A stretch of DNA of 64,000 nucleotides, from the NCBI GenBank assembly GCA_022316685.1, contig JAKJHU010000063.1, positions 124,001 through 188,000 of the forward strand, given 5' to 3'. Positions 24,274-36,900 of this stretch are shown here, piece after piece. The stretch is from Progne subis subis (lineage: Eukaryota > Chordata > Aves > Passeriformes > Hirundinidae). The number at the start of each line of letters is the position of its first letter. Position 1 is the stretch's first letter. The translations under genes were made by a program, and so were the position numbers. The notes below the pieces were generated by a model, which saw only the letters and a list, made by a program, of their open reading frames with translations, searched no databases and had not been told where the DNA came from.

Positions 24274-27200
24274 AAAGCATTCATATAGCAGAAAGGCCAC
24301 TGTTCCTTTGGCCTGACAGTTCTGCATCTGAACGTATGATGTGTAATATAGTGTGCAGATCAAAACAGAGGAGGTATGTAAGCATTCACATTTAACATGG
24401 AAATACCTGAAGCACTTTAAATTTTCATTATTCATACTTCTGCCAGAATTAGAACACTGACCAGTGGTGTAAGTAAAGGTGAAAGTAGTTTGTATTTGTC
24501 AGTGTCCCTTTTAATATAAAAGGTCAATAGTATCTTTTTTCCTTCTTAAAGAAACACATTATGAGTGAGATCAAAATGAGTTGTTTGTTCTGTTTCTGAT
24601 GATGCAAACATCATTGAATATTAAAAAAAACAAACAAAAAAAAAACCCTAAAAGTAAGCCACTGAAACCTAATATTCCAAATTCTGTGTCTCTGGGCAAG
24701 GAATAAGAAGTTAAGTTGCACAAAAGCAAAAGGTTTGTTTGTGATTAATGTTAGTCTGAAAAGCCAACTGCTCTATACAGGTAGATCTGTGCCTAAAATG
24801 TGTTTCACTGGGAGATTTTTCTGTATTGGATTAGTATTTGTAACTGAAAGGTTTACAGACAAGAAAACCACAGCCAGCTACTCTTTTAGGTTAGTAGGTA
24901 CAAAACCAGTGGCAGGTGTTTGTCCTTTGTCATGGCTTTATTCTAACCATATGTTATTTCACATCTCTCGTTGTCATTCTTTCATTGTGATATCTGGTGA
25001 TACATATAATACTATAATTAATATATTGTGTTTGTTTACCTATTATATACTCAGTAACATGTTTATTTTTCTTTGAATCAACTATTCAATCGTAAATTGT
25101 ACAATTTCAAAGAACCTGGGCAAACTCTTAAGTGCTGTAGCTATCATTAAAGATTTGTGGTGCTGATTCAGTTTATCCTTGCAAAGAAAAATGCCTTCCC
25201 AGAATGATTTTCCCACCCCTCTTAAACAGCAAAGTATAGAAGCAAAGAGCTCTTCCAAGAGTAGGTGCTGGGTTTGTACATAGAGTAAGATCAGAGGGTG
25301 TCACTGGAGAAGGGCTGGGTTGGTATATTCCTGTTTAAGTCAGTGCTGGTAATTCTTTGGGCTGTTTATTAAAAACAAGAACAAAGCAAGTCCTTCCGTA
25401 CAGATCGTGCGTGTCTTATCGCTCACGCTGTGCCTCACGAGCAGATGACTGACACGGGCTGCTTTTGCTTGCACAAGTCACCCCCCAGTACCAGCCTGTG
25501 TTTGGGAGTGACTGCCAGTCTCCATCCTCTGGCTGAATTGGAGTAACGAGCTTTCAGAGAGCTTGCATTTAAGCACATTGACATGAGCTGTTTGACCAAG
25601 ATGTTAAAAATCTGAAGATGTGGGGGACGATGTCAGAATGACATGTCTTGTGTGATGTTCTTCAGCCTCTCTGTCTCCTGATGTCCCTGCAGGGCTGTGG
25701 TGTGGTCACAGCAGCTGGGTAGCTCAACAGAACAAATCCCAGGCCTTTCTGATGTTTTGGGTTTTCTTACTGTAGTGATGAGCATGGCATTCAAGTAGCT
25801 CAGCTGAAGTGACTGCAGAAACAGTCTCTTGGTGCAATTTTTCATGCTTTGCGCTTGGCTAAACCTGCTGGATGGCAGCCCACAGATCTGAGCAGCTCAT
25901 GGAAAGCATCAGAAATTCAGACATTGGAGTACAGTCCATCTGCAGCTCTTTGAGCTACATTTCACACGGCGGTGAAGTTTCGGCTGTGAGCAATGAAATG
26001 CAGCATGTACGGTGCTGATGGAGCAGCCTGCCATACGTTTGGGCTCTAAACTCACTGTGTGTTTACTGACAGGGGTCACTTCTAGACTTTAGCTCATGTG
26101 TAAACAATTTTTAGGAGAGCAGCTTGTCCAAAGCAGTCTCAGGAATGCTTTTGGGGACACTTTGGGATCAAAGCTGTGGGAGAGACTCCTCAACAGAACT
26201 TTTATTGATGGGCCCACACAGGCAAGTAATCTATGCAAGTGATATATGTGTGTGATTTATCACTGGAAGTTTTAGAGAATTTAATTGAATTACTCTGTTT
26301 CAGCTATTTAATTTTGGATCGTGGAACTTGCATGCTTTGCTTTCCTACCAGCTGATTCCAAATCCATTTTCAGCACTTAATAGGTCCTGGCACAGAACTG
26401 TGTTACAGAAATTGCTGTCATTCTTCTCAGCACCCCCATCGGTTGTGGGGTTAGATTTTCTGTTTTGTCTAAAAGCAAGAAAAGACCTGTCTCCCACTTT
26501 TCAAATGATCTGATTTTGTTATCTGTTGGGTGCACGACATCTTGCTTCATTATTCGCTTGCTCTTTGACTGAATTTTATTTTCCAAATGCCAGCTGATGC
26601 AGGTTCCTGTCAAACTGCCCATTAGATTCAGCAATTTTCTTGGCTGGTAAAGGGTGTGACTGCATCTGCTTTGTTGTAAACACGCCAGCACACATCTGCC
26701 TTGAGTTGCATTTCCTAGATCTCTGGGCACAAACAATGCCCAGCCGCAGCTGTACCCTAGGGAGCGTGCTGCACCCAGCGCCCTTTTTTGAACAAGAAAA
26801 AATTCCCAGGCACATTTTGGGGAATGGACAGAACTTACTTGAGCTCATACATTCTCTGGAACAGGTACCTCCCCATCACTGTTTATCATTGTTGTTTATT
26901 TAGTGTCAGATATAATTCCCATGATCGAAATCATGGCAAAGTGTATTAACTGACTGCTCCTCATGTAAATATTTTGGGAACCGCCACCTCCTTATGTGAG
27001 ATCATAGTCTTTTTGTCCTGTATTTTAAAATGGAGCAGTTCAGAATATTTAAATTATGGGTCAAAAACTTGAATAAATGAAGAAGCCGAGTAGTCAGTCT
27101 GTCTTCCTAATGAGCATTTGTTACAACAGAAGCTGAGCTGCCAATTACTGGCCACTTCTTCTGAATACTCATTAACTGTGTTTCAGGAAGAACCTCCTAT

Positions 27201-29347
27201 GATTTGGCCTGTGGCCAGATCAAATTGAGATTTTCCCCATGTCCAGAATAATACTGTCAGTATTTTGATAGGCAAGTAAGCCGCAAGTTCCATAAATCCA
27301 CAGCAAACACCAATTTGGGTATGACAAAAGGGCATCTGCTCTTCTTACTGCCAAGAAATTGCAGACTGTATTTAACAGTAGTAGGTGACTTTCACTTTGT
27401 TTAGCTTGAATCCTGGCACTGAATAAAATATTTACTAGTTAGATACCATCATGCTACCCCTCAGAGCAGTTTTAGAGAAGTAACATGTGCCCTATACTGC
27501 TTCTCTTACTTGCTTTCCAGAGTTCATTACAGTCTGTGAAAACTGTTTCTTTATGTGCTTTGGAAAGGAAGAGGAAAACACACTGGAATGTCCTTTAGAT
27601 TGTGCTATTTTTAGGGATTTTTTAAATTTTTTTTTTTCTGTTAGTATCACTGCACCAGCAGAACTGTATGATATAGACCTGATTTCAATTTGATCGTGCT
27701 ACAGAAAGTTCAAACTCATTTTGGAGTCTCGTGTTGCATTGGAGTAAACTCCATGAAGTTGTTTTGCTTTTGTCATAGCCTTCGTTTCAAGCACACTGTT
27801 CCTTAAAAGATTAACTCTTGTGAATTCACGTTTCAGACTATGCAAATGTCAGCTGGAATCCAAAATAAATTTTCAGATTTTTTTCCTCAATTCTAGCTTA
27901 ATTCATTTTGAAAAAGGTGTTGTGACATTACCAAATAAGGAATCCTGCGTAAGAAAAACAAATACATAGGCTTCCCTAATATTTATCCACTGTAGATATG
28001 TAACAGCTAGGGCTGTATTTTGCTTTTTTGATGTTTGTTGTATCTTGGTTTTCAGCAGTATTACCTATTTTGAGGATAAATGCAGTGTTTTGGGTTCGCA
28101 GGATGCATGTTAGACTTCCTCGTGGTATCGCGAGCTATATAAGCTTCAGTTGCTGAATTGGTGCCATGTTCCATTTGTTTGATGGAGTCCAACAGAAAGT
28201 TGTCAGTGGTCTCTGTTGTACTGTTAGTGGTTCCTTGGAGAATGCCAGAATTTTTATATTCAATTTTTATATTCAAGAGAACTTGTCTATTACCGGAGAT
28301 CCTACATCCAGCTTCTCATTTGAATAGTATCTTTATATGAACTGCTTCCACAGGCAATCCTGGCCACCAGAGTACAGAGCACACTGGGCGTTAGTGAAGT
28401 CTTACGTAGTGGTAAGATGAGTTGCTAGATTACTTATTTGTATGTTTGAATAAATAAATATATATATAAAGGAACTTTTTTTTTTTTAATTGAGGTGAGA
28501 CATTCTTTAGAGGAACATTTTGAAGGATGTTTTTAATCTGTCCAGTGACATGAGCATCCCCTTTGAAGCCCAGAAGTGGAGGGACTGCTGGGGGGAGATG
28601 GATTTTTCCCTTCTTCTTTTCTCTGATGAGCTGTGATACCTTTCACTATGTCTGTTTGACAAAAGCTTCTGTTAATATTTTTGGATTGAGGTTTTGCATC
28701 AGCAACTTTTGCAAGGCTGAAGAGATTCCATTTATGAGAAACTATAGTGTCGTACATTGCATCCCTCCTAGCCCTCACTTTATTCACGTGTGATTTGCAG
28801 TTATGCTAAGCCTGTGTTCTGCCAGCTACCATTCTGTGTTATCTAAAATCAGGCGAGACATTTGTGCAAGGAATAAAAAGATCATAAGGCATTCTGTCAG
28901 TTTTATTGGTTTCTCCCATGAGTTGCACTGCTCTCCAGACCTCAGAAGCCCTTATTTATCCCAGAAACCTTGGAATTTACAGACTGACTTTGCTAAAGCA
29001 CTGCTGAACTTTAGAATCCTCATAAGAATGCTGGAAATCTTCAGAAAAGCCTTCTATGATATCAGCAAATATCTCCCATGAGAAGCTTTCTAGCACACTG
29101 AAAAGTGTTGAGCAGAGATAAACGAGTGTGTGATTCTCATTTAGAATTCTTCCTTGAAAAACACAGAGTCTATGAAGCTTTTTTATTTGTCCTGGCGTGA
29201 CACATTATTCTTACTTTTTAAGCTCCTATCAGACAGAATGTTTGGCTTTTAAAGGTAATTTTTAATATTTTAACAATTGATCCAGTCATTAGCGGCTTTA
29301 AACTAGAAGAAGCTAGTTTTTCTCTAAAGAAGACGTGTTTTTATTAT
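24274..29347. other. Non-coding AT-rich unique DNA
   Basis: No gene or transposon was recognised. The patch contains an A-rich tract near 24622-24645, a 13-bp tandem duplication at 28249-28274, a TA run at 28450-28468 and a T-run near 28486-28498. A 7-bp stem with a CGAA loop sits at 26919-26936 (arms ccatgat / atcatgg). Open frames are at most about 119 codons and have no known motif. Confidence 0.75.
28249..28274. repeat. Perfect 13-bp tandem duplication
   Basis: The unit aatttttatattc occurs twice head to tail without a mismatch. Such a short perfect duplication is probably a recent replication slippage product. Confidence 0.9.
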
Positions 29348-29528
29348 GAAACACTGGCGTAGGCTGCCCAGAGAAGCTGTGGCTGCCCCATTCCTAGAAG
29401 TGTTTGCAGGCTATTAGAGCTCTGAGCAACCTGTTCTGTGGAAGGTGTCCCTGCCCATGGCAGGGGGGTTGGAACTGGGTGATCTCTGAGATCTCTTCCA
29501 GCCCAAGCCATTCGATGAGTCTGTGATC
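29348..29528 (+). mobile_element. CR1 LINE, truncated 3' end
   Basis: A sense-strand CR1 3' end. It reads 'acactggcgtaggctgccca' then 'gagaagctgtggctgcccca', 'gagcaacctgttctgtgga', 'gtgtccctgcccatggcagg', 'ggggttggaactgggtgatc' and 'cttccagcccaagccattc', closing with a degenerate 'gatgagtctgtgat' tail. This belongs to the CR1 type whose tail has 'cccatggcaggggggttgga', which differs from the type at 10974 and at 29840. The tail repeat is eroded, so the copy is old. It has no coding part. Confidence 0.93.
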
Positions 29529-29839
29529 TGACTCTGCTGTTTGTTGTAGTAAATCCTTGTTGTTTGAAAAAAGTGGAAGTGGCTGAAACACCTTTCTTCC
29601 ATCTTCTGGAGGTTTTCGGCAATACTCAGTCCAAAAATATCTCCACTTTTGGCGTTTATGTTAGAACAGCCTTTCCAGCCATATTTGGTGGCTTTAAACG
29701 CGGCAGAACCAAGTTGACAAGGTGATGGCAGTGGGCACCACTGGCTTCTCCATTCTGCAGCCACTATGCCCATGATCATAAATGAAAAAGAAAAGGGTTT
29801 TAAACTGAGTAATTATTGTTCTCCATGTATTTTAAATAC

Positions 29840-29966
29840 TTCCCTGCTGGTGTTTAAAAATGTAGTGCTAAGGGGGATGTGGCTTAGTGGTGGCCTTGGC
29901 AGTATTAGGTTGTTGGTTGGACATGATGACCTTAAAGGTCTTTTCCAAACTAAATGATTCTGTACT
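29840..29966 (+). mobile_element. CR1 LINE, very short 3' end
   Basis: The fragment starts near 'ccctgctggtgtttaaaaa', continues with 'gatgtggcttagtggtggc' and 'ggttggacatgatgacctta', and ends with 'ggtcttttccaaactaaatg' and 'attctgtact'. The order and spacing fit the CR1 3' end. It lies only about 310 bp after another CR1 tail of a different type, so the two are independent insertions and not one element. Confidence 0.9.
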
Positions 29967-30547
29967 TTTATACTTCAGTCTTCTGGTCTTCTCAGTGCTT
30001 TCTCTTCCCATGTACTGATACACTGCCACCTTGAATTCAGATAATGATGGTCTCCTGGACTTTGGGGCTTATTTACTGTTTTATTTTGGGCACTGCTGTT
30101 GCACTAGAGCAGAAAATGCTCAATGGCAGACAAAAGGCAGCTGCTAACACCAGTTTCAAGAAGGTTTGAGGGATATAATGGAAGCAAAGATGACAGGCTG
30201 ATTTTGTCTTGTCTCAAGTTGTAAATGAAGCTGTGAAAGGCAGATGTATGAAGCTGCAGTGAGATGTAGAAAATGTTTTATATTTAATTAAGATTTCATC
30301 TCTAATTATTTGTCTGTAAATGACAGCATTGTTGTCAACAACTATATAAGTGGGCTTGAAATTTCCCTTAAATTTTCCCCATTAATTTTTCAAACATCAT
30401 TGTTTAAATGAAATGGAAAAATACTAAAAATGTTCCCTTTTACTAGAGTTTCTCATATTATTTTGGTCTGTAACCTTCCATAATAATTTTAATTCCAAAA
30501 TCTCCAATTCATACATTATTCCTTCATGTTTGAAGTTGTGTTTGATT

Positions 30548-30571
30548 CCCCTCCCCTCCCAGTTCACCCCC
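30548..30571 (-). other. G-quadruplex motif (minus strand)
   Basis: The plus strand has four C runs of 4, 4, 3 and 5 residues separated by t, t and agttca. The minus strand therefore has four G runs with loops of 6, 1 and 1, which fits the standard four-run quadruplex pattern. This is a motif only; there is no promoter context. Confidence 0.6.
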
Positions 30572-32885
30572 AACCACAACTTAAAAAAAATTCTGGCTCA
30601 CTTGAAGAAGTTGAGCAGAGAGACGACTGAAAAGAAGATCAGGGAAAATTAACTGAACCTGAGAAGCTCTGCAAAGTAGGAATTAGCAAGTAATTTTACC
30701 ATCAGGGGCCACTGCAGAGCACAGCTCAGGCAGAAACTTCTAGTTTTCTAAGAGAAAAAGCACTTCTGAACATCTCACAAAAGATGTGTATGAAACGTGG
30801 GGTACTTTTCAAGACATTTTTAAATAAAGCGAGAGATAACCATTTTTCCCTGAGTATGATAAGGAGAGCACAGCAGTGGATAGAGTACTGTAATAAACCA
30901 GCATTTCGGAAAGGAAGCACAATGTAAACTTACCCTCTAAGTACTTCACCCACTGTACCTAAAAGAGTTCAACCTGAATTCAGGCAGCACTTTAGGGAAA
31001 ACTAATTCACTTTATGATTCTATTTTGGCCCACCTACTGCTGTTTTCCTTAAATGAGTACATTGAAAAAGGAGGTAATTGGGAGCTGAGAAAATGGTAGG
31101 TGAGGAACCCTTAATTTACAAAATTGTTTTCTGAGGGTTTTGTCATTAATTATATTGCTAGAATACAAAGGCATCAAAATCATACTTTCTGGATGATAAA
31201 TTCCTTTGTTTATTTTATTGAAGCAATAGTTGTGCTTTCCACATATTGTAAAACTTAAATGACTGTGAATATTGGTTCCTCAACTTTATTCTCCATGTCT
31301 GTAAAGCCAAAATTTTAAGACTTTTCAGCTTTAATTTGAACACCATGTTTCTCAACATTCATTCTATTTTTGCATAATTGCAAGTTACAATATCCTCATT
31401 GTTGGCCAACTGCACAAACTATTCCTAATTTCCCTAATGACCTAGAGACAGTATGAACATTTCCTACTTGAAAAGGCTTGGCTGATGCAGTGAAAACTTT
31501 TCTCCCTTCCACATCAAAGGTTTATTATAAGGGCACTACTTAATCAAGTTCGAAGGCCTGATGACTTTTCAGGTGGCTCACGTAGTATTACAAAGCACAG
31601 GAAAAGCTAGGCAAACAAAAAAACTTAGTGAATACAGAATAAAAGGTGAAACAGTGAATGGATGGAGAGGGAAAGAGTTGCGTTATTTAGCATGGAACGA
31701 AAAAATCCCACAGCTATTTCTGACCTAGGCTGGAAAGGCTGTGGTGCAGATGCCCTTCAACATAGCTCTCTTGTCTCTGGCCCTGTGGAAATTTGCCAAG
31801 AATAAGCAATGGTTGCTTGCTCTGAGGAGCTTCAACAAGCTGGTGCAGAATAGTTTCTTGGAATTCGTTGAAAACTGAGTTTAGGCTGCAGTTTGCTATG
31901 TCAGTGCACTCATGAAGAGGCTGCAATTTAAGTACGTGTGATTTCTAATTCTAAGAGAGCCCCTGCTTTCTCCTGAAATCTAAAAGAATCAGTTTGGAGC
32001 TAAAGTGATTTCTTCTTGGTCAACATTGTGGGTGCTTTTACAGTGTGAAATTTCCCTCACTCTTATTTAGCGTGAGATCCTGTTACTGGCTTTGGGGTTG
32101 TTTTGTGAACTGATCAGCAGCTGCAATTGGAGATTTGTCATAGAACACTGAAATGAATGTTTTGTGTGCTTACATGAGTGCCATGGGCATGGATGAAGTG
32201 GAGATAAGTATCATTTTTCTGTGATACCCACAAGCATCTGTGAGGGCTGGACGTGGGAATAGGTTTTGTCACCAGATGTTACAGGTTTTGAAACTCTTTG
32301 TAACAGCTCAACTTGCTACATATGGAAGGGAATACAGCAACTGTTGAGTTCCTGTAAAAAAGATAAAAATTTGAGTTAAAAAATTAAGAGAAAAAGACTT
32401 TGTTACTAGAGAGGTATAAATGCTCAGAATTAATAGCGTAGGAAGAACTGTAGGGCTGTTTTCAGGGTGAGTCACCAAGATGACGAATACTTTGGAAAGC
32501 ATTGTTGATTTTTAACAGAACTTTTTCCGCATCTCGTATGTTACACAACTACTGATGATGCTCATTTTCCTTTCATGTTAGTTCAAAGCAGGAGTGGCGC
32601 ATCTTCAGGTTTCACAGTGGGAATGGGGGTTATTAGTTAATTGTCGTAACTGTTTTACAGCCGTGATGTTTTCCTGTGTTACTTAATGTATGAAATGCAA
32701 TGATGGACAGTGTGTTTTACTAGGAAATTTCAGTTACCAAGCAAGAGCAATGAATTTTAAGGAGAATTCTCCAAAAATTCTTTGGAATGATTTCTCACAC
32801 GAGATTTTATGTACAGAGAATTGACGTGCCTGGGCAACTGTCCCCACACACTTAAATTGGTGTGCATTTTTAGTTCAGATTCACT

Positions 32886-32959
32886 TTTTTTTTTTTTTTA
32901 CATATGCCATCAAACTGTAAAGAAACTGCCAGGATAGGCAAAAAAAAAAAAAAAAAAAA
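32886..32959. repeat. T14 and A19 tracts facing each other
   Basis: A run of 14 T (32886-32899) and a run of 19 A (32941-32959) are separated by about 41 bases of mixed sequence. Together they can pair as an inverted repeat. The enclosed segment is not a repeat I recognise. Confidence 0.85.
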
Positions 32960-33940
32960 TTGATTTCTTAATTATGGGCACAGAGAGCAGCTTGGCCTTT
33001 GTTGATCCTTTGCACCAGTGTAGAGTAACCTTGTCCTTGCAGGAGCCTTAGGGGTTCACAGAAGCAACTCTTCCTTTGCCCTTATCTTTGTGATCCAGCA
33101 AAGTCAGACCCTCTCTGTCTCCTCTTCATTAGGTTGCATTAAGTTTCAGGTTGCTGAACAGGAAAAACCTCTTTTTGCTATTTGTCTAAATGTATTTCTG
33201 TTTTGGAGAGCACAGTCGGTTTTCCCAGTGAATTGCTAAGGAATATTTAAAATCTGGAGTACTTTCTTAATTTTTAAAGGTGGGAAACTTCTTGGGGGGA
33301 GAGGAAGGACTCTTTCCTATTTCTCATCTCTGTAATTAGCAGTCTGTTAATAAAAGATGTATTTGTTCGCTTATATGCATTTCTTCTTCTGTTATGCAAG
33401 ACTGCTACCTCATATATCAACAAAAATACTATTAGCTACTATTTTAGATGTATTTAAATGAAGAAATAAGAAATGTGGAAAACCCTAAAACAGCATTCTG
33501 TAATACTGAATTTTAGGAACTCGCTTTTAAAACCAAGATTATAGCATATAAATATCACATGTGATCTCAATAGCTTATAATTTCTCTATAACTTGCTAAG
33601 CCTTATGTAGATTTTCTGTGAATTGTCCTCTAGGAATTCCAGATATAGATACTTTATATTTTATGACAACATTAATATAATTTTAAAAGATGTCTAAAGT
33701 AATTAGAGGTGCATCTGGCCTTTACGTGATCAAATGTAAAACTATTATTTTAAACTCCCAAATAGACTGAGAGTTCTGCTAGCAGAATCATAAGAGATTA
33801 ATATTCATTTTTTTTATCCCAATGCACAATTAGAATCAAGTTTCAAATTAAATCAATGAGCAAAATTGCTTGTTCATGTCAATGTTTATGAATCTCTAAA
33901 CGTTTGTTCAAAACTAACGTATGAATCTCCCAGCATGTAG

Positions 33941-33960
33941 AGACAAATGTACATTTGTCT
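33941..33960. repeat. Perfect 20-bp palindrome
   Basis: The sequence agacaaatgtacatttgtct equals its own reverse complement with no spacer. After one or two unpaired bases the symmetry resumes (atgta at 33935-33939 against tacat at 33963-33967), giving 33 bp in all. With equal base frequencies about 0.06 perfect 20-bp palindromes are expected in 64 kb. It is unique sequence; a binding site for a dimeric factor is possible but unproven. Confidence 0.92.
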
Positions 33961-36900
33961 GGTACATTTAGAAACTTTTTTAAATGAGATAAAATTTTAT
34001 TTTTCCTTGCTTCCTGTTATAATGCCCAAACGAAGACATGCTGTAGGCAAATTTTAGTCAGATGTTGGAAGTGAAAAGAGATGGTGAGATTATCCACCTA
34101 TGTATGGTCACTCTGATAAGCTCAGTTTTGCCAAAGTCAAACCTCAAGAACTCTGAGTCTTTCATGTCCTCTACACAAAACTGATTTACTTTGTGAATTG
34201 AGACTTGTAAGTTTCTCCAACCCTAAAATAAGTTTTGACCAACTGATCATTGCTTTTCAGCAGTTTCTGACACTCCCCAGCTCGATCTCTAACATTTCAC
34301 AAGGTTGTAGAAATGAACCTCCCCACCCCCAAATCTCTCTTGATAAAGAGTTCTGGCATTCTTAGAGTGTGACGGGAGTTTGAGATGCTCATTTCAGATG
34401 TCAGCCCGATCTATGAGTTTGAATTAGATTTCAGTCTTGATTCGGCTCCTGAAGCTTAATTGATATGTTAAGGCTATCTTAGCTTGCATGAGTTATAATT
34501 GTCTGTTTACGTATATAGTTATAAGTGTGTGGCAGGATTTTAGTTATTAAAATGCTCTAAGCACCCTTCCACAGTTGACGTTTCTCAGATAGGTTTTCTG
34601 CTGCAGAGGAATCTGTGATGAGTTTCCTGGCAGTGGCTGACCTAAAGAATATTGCAAGAACTTGCCCCAGCGCTGCCCTAGACACCTCCTTCTCATCTTC
34701 ACACTCCGAGCCTTTTTATATTTGATTCTTTCCTATTGTTTATTATATTTCCTTTAACTCTGAAATAGCTTTTGTGGCTAAAACCAACTATGCTATTTGA
34801 AGGGAGTTTTAACTCATGTCTGAAGGTTCCACCTACGGATAGCCGTGGAATACCAGCTGTACCATTTGCTGTTGAATTGCTATTTGACCCCAAGAAGAGC
34901 ATTAGCACCCTTTGAAAATACCCTGGATGTTATTCTTTGCCATGACCGGAACTGTGTGTGTGTCAGAAGTGATTGGTGACCATTATTTCTGGAGAAGAAT
35001 AGAACCATTGACATGCCCAGGTACTCCAAATGCTCCATCTTCTCTTTATGAAAGGTGTTGCAGATGTGAGGAGAGTTAGGGAATCTGTATTTTGGGGAGG
35101 GAGCAGCACTCTTTGCGTTATTTTATTATGGTTCAGCAGCATATTGAGGGGGAATCAGCCTTTCTGACTTGTGTCCTGCATAGCCTCGATCATGTCAGGT
35201 CATTGATTCTTTGTGCGACACCTTCTGTCAATTGAAACAAAAACCAATTGAATATTGTCTCTCTTTAAAAGCATCAAACCACCCTTCCAAGATATTTCAT
35301 TTTTGACACTCAAAAACTCAAACACTCTCTTTTGCTATTGAAAAAAAAAACCAAAACCAAACCATGACTTACTGTGCAATTAAGTTATTTAAAATAACGT
35401 AAGAAAAACACATGGTTTATGAACCAACAAAAACCTGTAGCAATTGTAGTTTGTCTGGATTGGTAATTCTCATTTTTCAAATAAGATGTCAAAATTGGAC
35501 ATTGTTAAACATAAATTACATTTATGTTTTTGCTTTATCTAGTTATGCTGAGAATGTCAGAGAACTTAAAATTTTCCAAGCTTCGATATTGTTTCACAAA
35601 ATGTAGCAAGCTGATAACTAATCTGTTTTATTGTTCATTCTGGGTTAATCAAAAATGTAATTATGACTTTTAATTAGAACAGAAAAAGTGTCTGCTACTA
35701 GCTCATAAAAATTGCTATTTTCTGCCTCGTCACCACAGGTTATGAAAGACAAAGAAAGCTTTCAGAGTAATAACAAGGAGACCATCTAGCCTCAAATTAC
35801 TCATAATTGGACTTAATATTTGAAAGTACCTCTAAATATATTTGAAGCTGAAAGCTGTGAATTTATGTTCTAATTTAATTTTAAAGCATGAAATTTAGTG
35901 GTACCTAGAAAAACACATTTTCCCCCATCATCTTTTCAAGCTGTTTCATGCTTCTGCTCTAAATTACATGTTAATTCCATGGAGACAAGTCAACAAGCAA
36001 ATCTAAAAAACCAAGCTTAGCAGTGGAATACCCTAGAAGTGTAAAATTTTACTCATTATGCCCTGGGTTTGGGTGGATGAGTATGATCAATAAATAGCCA
36101 CACGCATAGGTGTAAAATAAATATAGAGGTACTGATAAGAATGCTAAGAAACAAAATTCACATTTGGATTTATTATATCTATTATAAAATAGCACATGAG
36201 GTAAAGAGAAGGAATGTCAACCAGAAGTGTGTGATTACAATAATTTCACAGTAGAAACCAAACGGTTCAGGGAGAAATCCACAGTTGTCACAGTGCAGCA
36301 AAAGCTTGGGATTATTTTGAAGAAAAATCCTGGCAGTGTGTTTTTACTATTAGGCAAGGAATAATTGCTGCTCATGTAATTATTTCCATTTTGCATCTTG
36401 GGAGTACTTCCATGAATATAACATACTTTTCATTCATGTAGTACTTAAAGAAAATGTTAAACAAACCTGCACATTAAGTGTTTGAAACAGTAGTTTTCAT
36501 TGAGATGTATTTGAAGAGTTTTGGAGGAGCTGATTTAGGATCTCTCCAGGGCATTAATGACGGATTTTAGTAAGCCTGGAGGCATCAGCAGAGACAATTT
36601 TTCCATACTGTGTAAGCAGGACAACCCTGGTGATTTTATGGTAGCCAGCCTTGCATTGCTCATTGAGGGAAAGGGTGGGGTTGCAAATGTGGAACTAGAA
36701 ACATAGGGATAAAAGATTTTTGTTGGATGCCCAAACAAGCAAAAGGCTGTATCTTTCTTTCTCCTGCAAGAAATACTTTCAGTAAGATTAAAAAATAAAT
36801 AGAGGGCATTGAATTGAATTGCTAAAGTGTCATTTAGCTTTGGGTCTGAGTTTTATTAAACTTGAAAAAGTCAGAATATGCAAAATGACCAGTTAATCAC

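Noticed and set aside
33548..33570. 12-bp palindrome atcacatgtgat
   Set aside because: About 15 perfect 12-bp palindromes are expected by chance in 64 kb.
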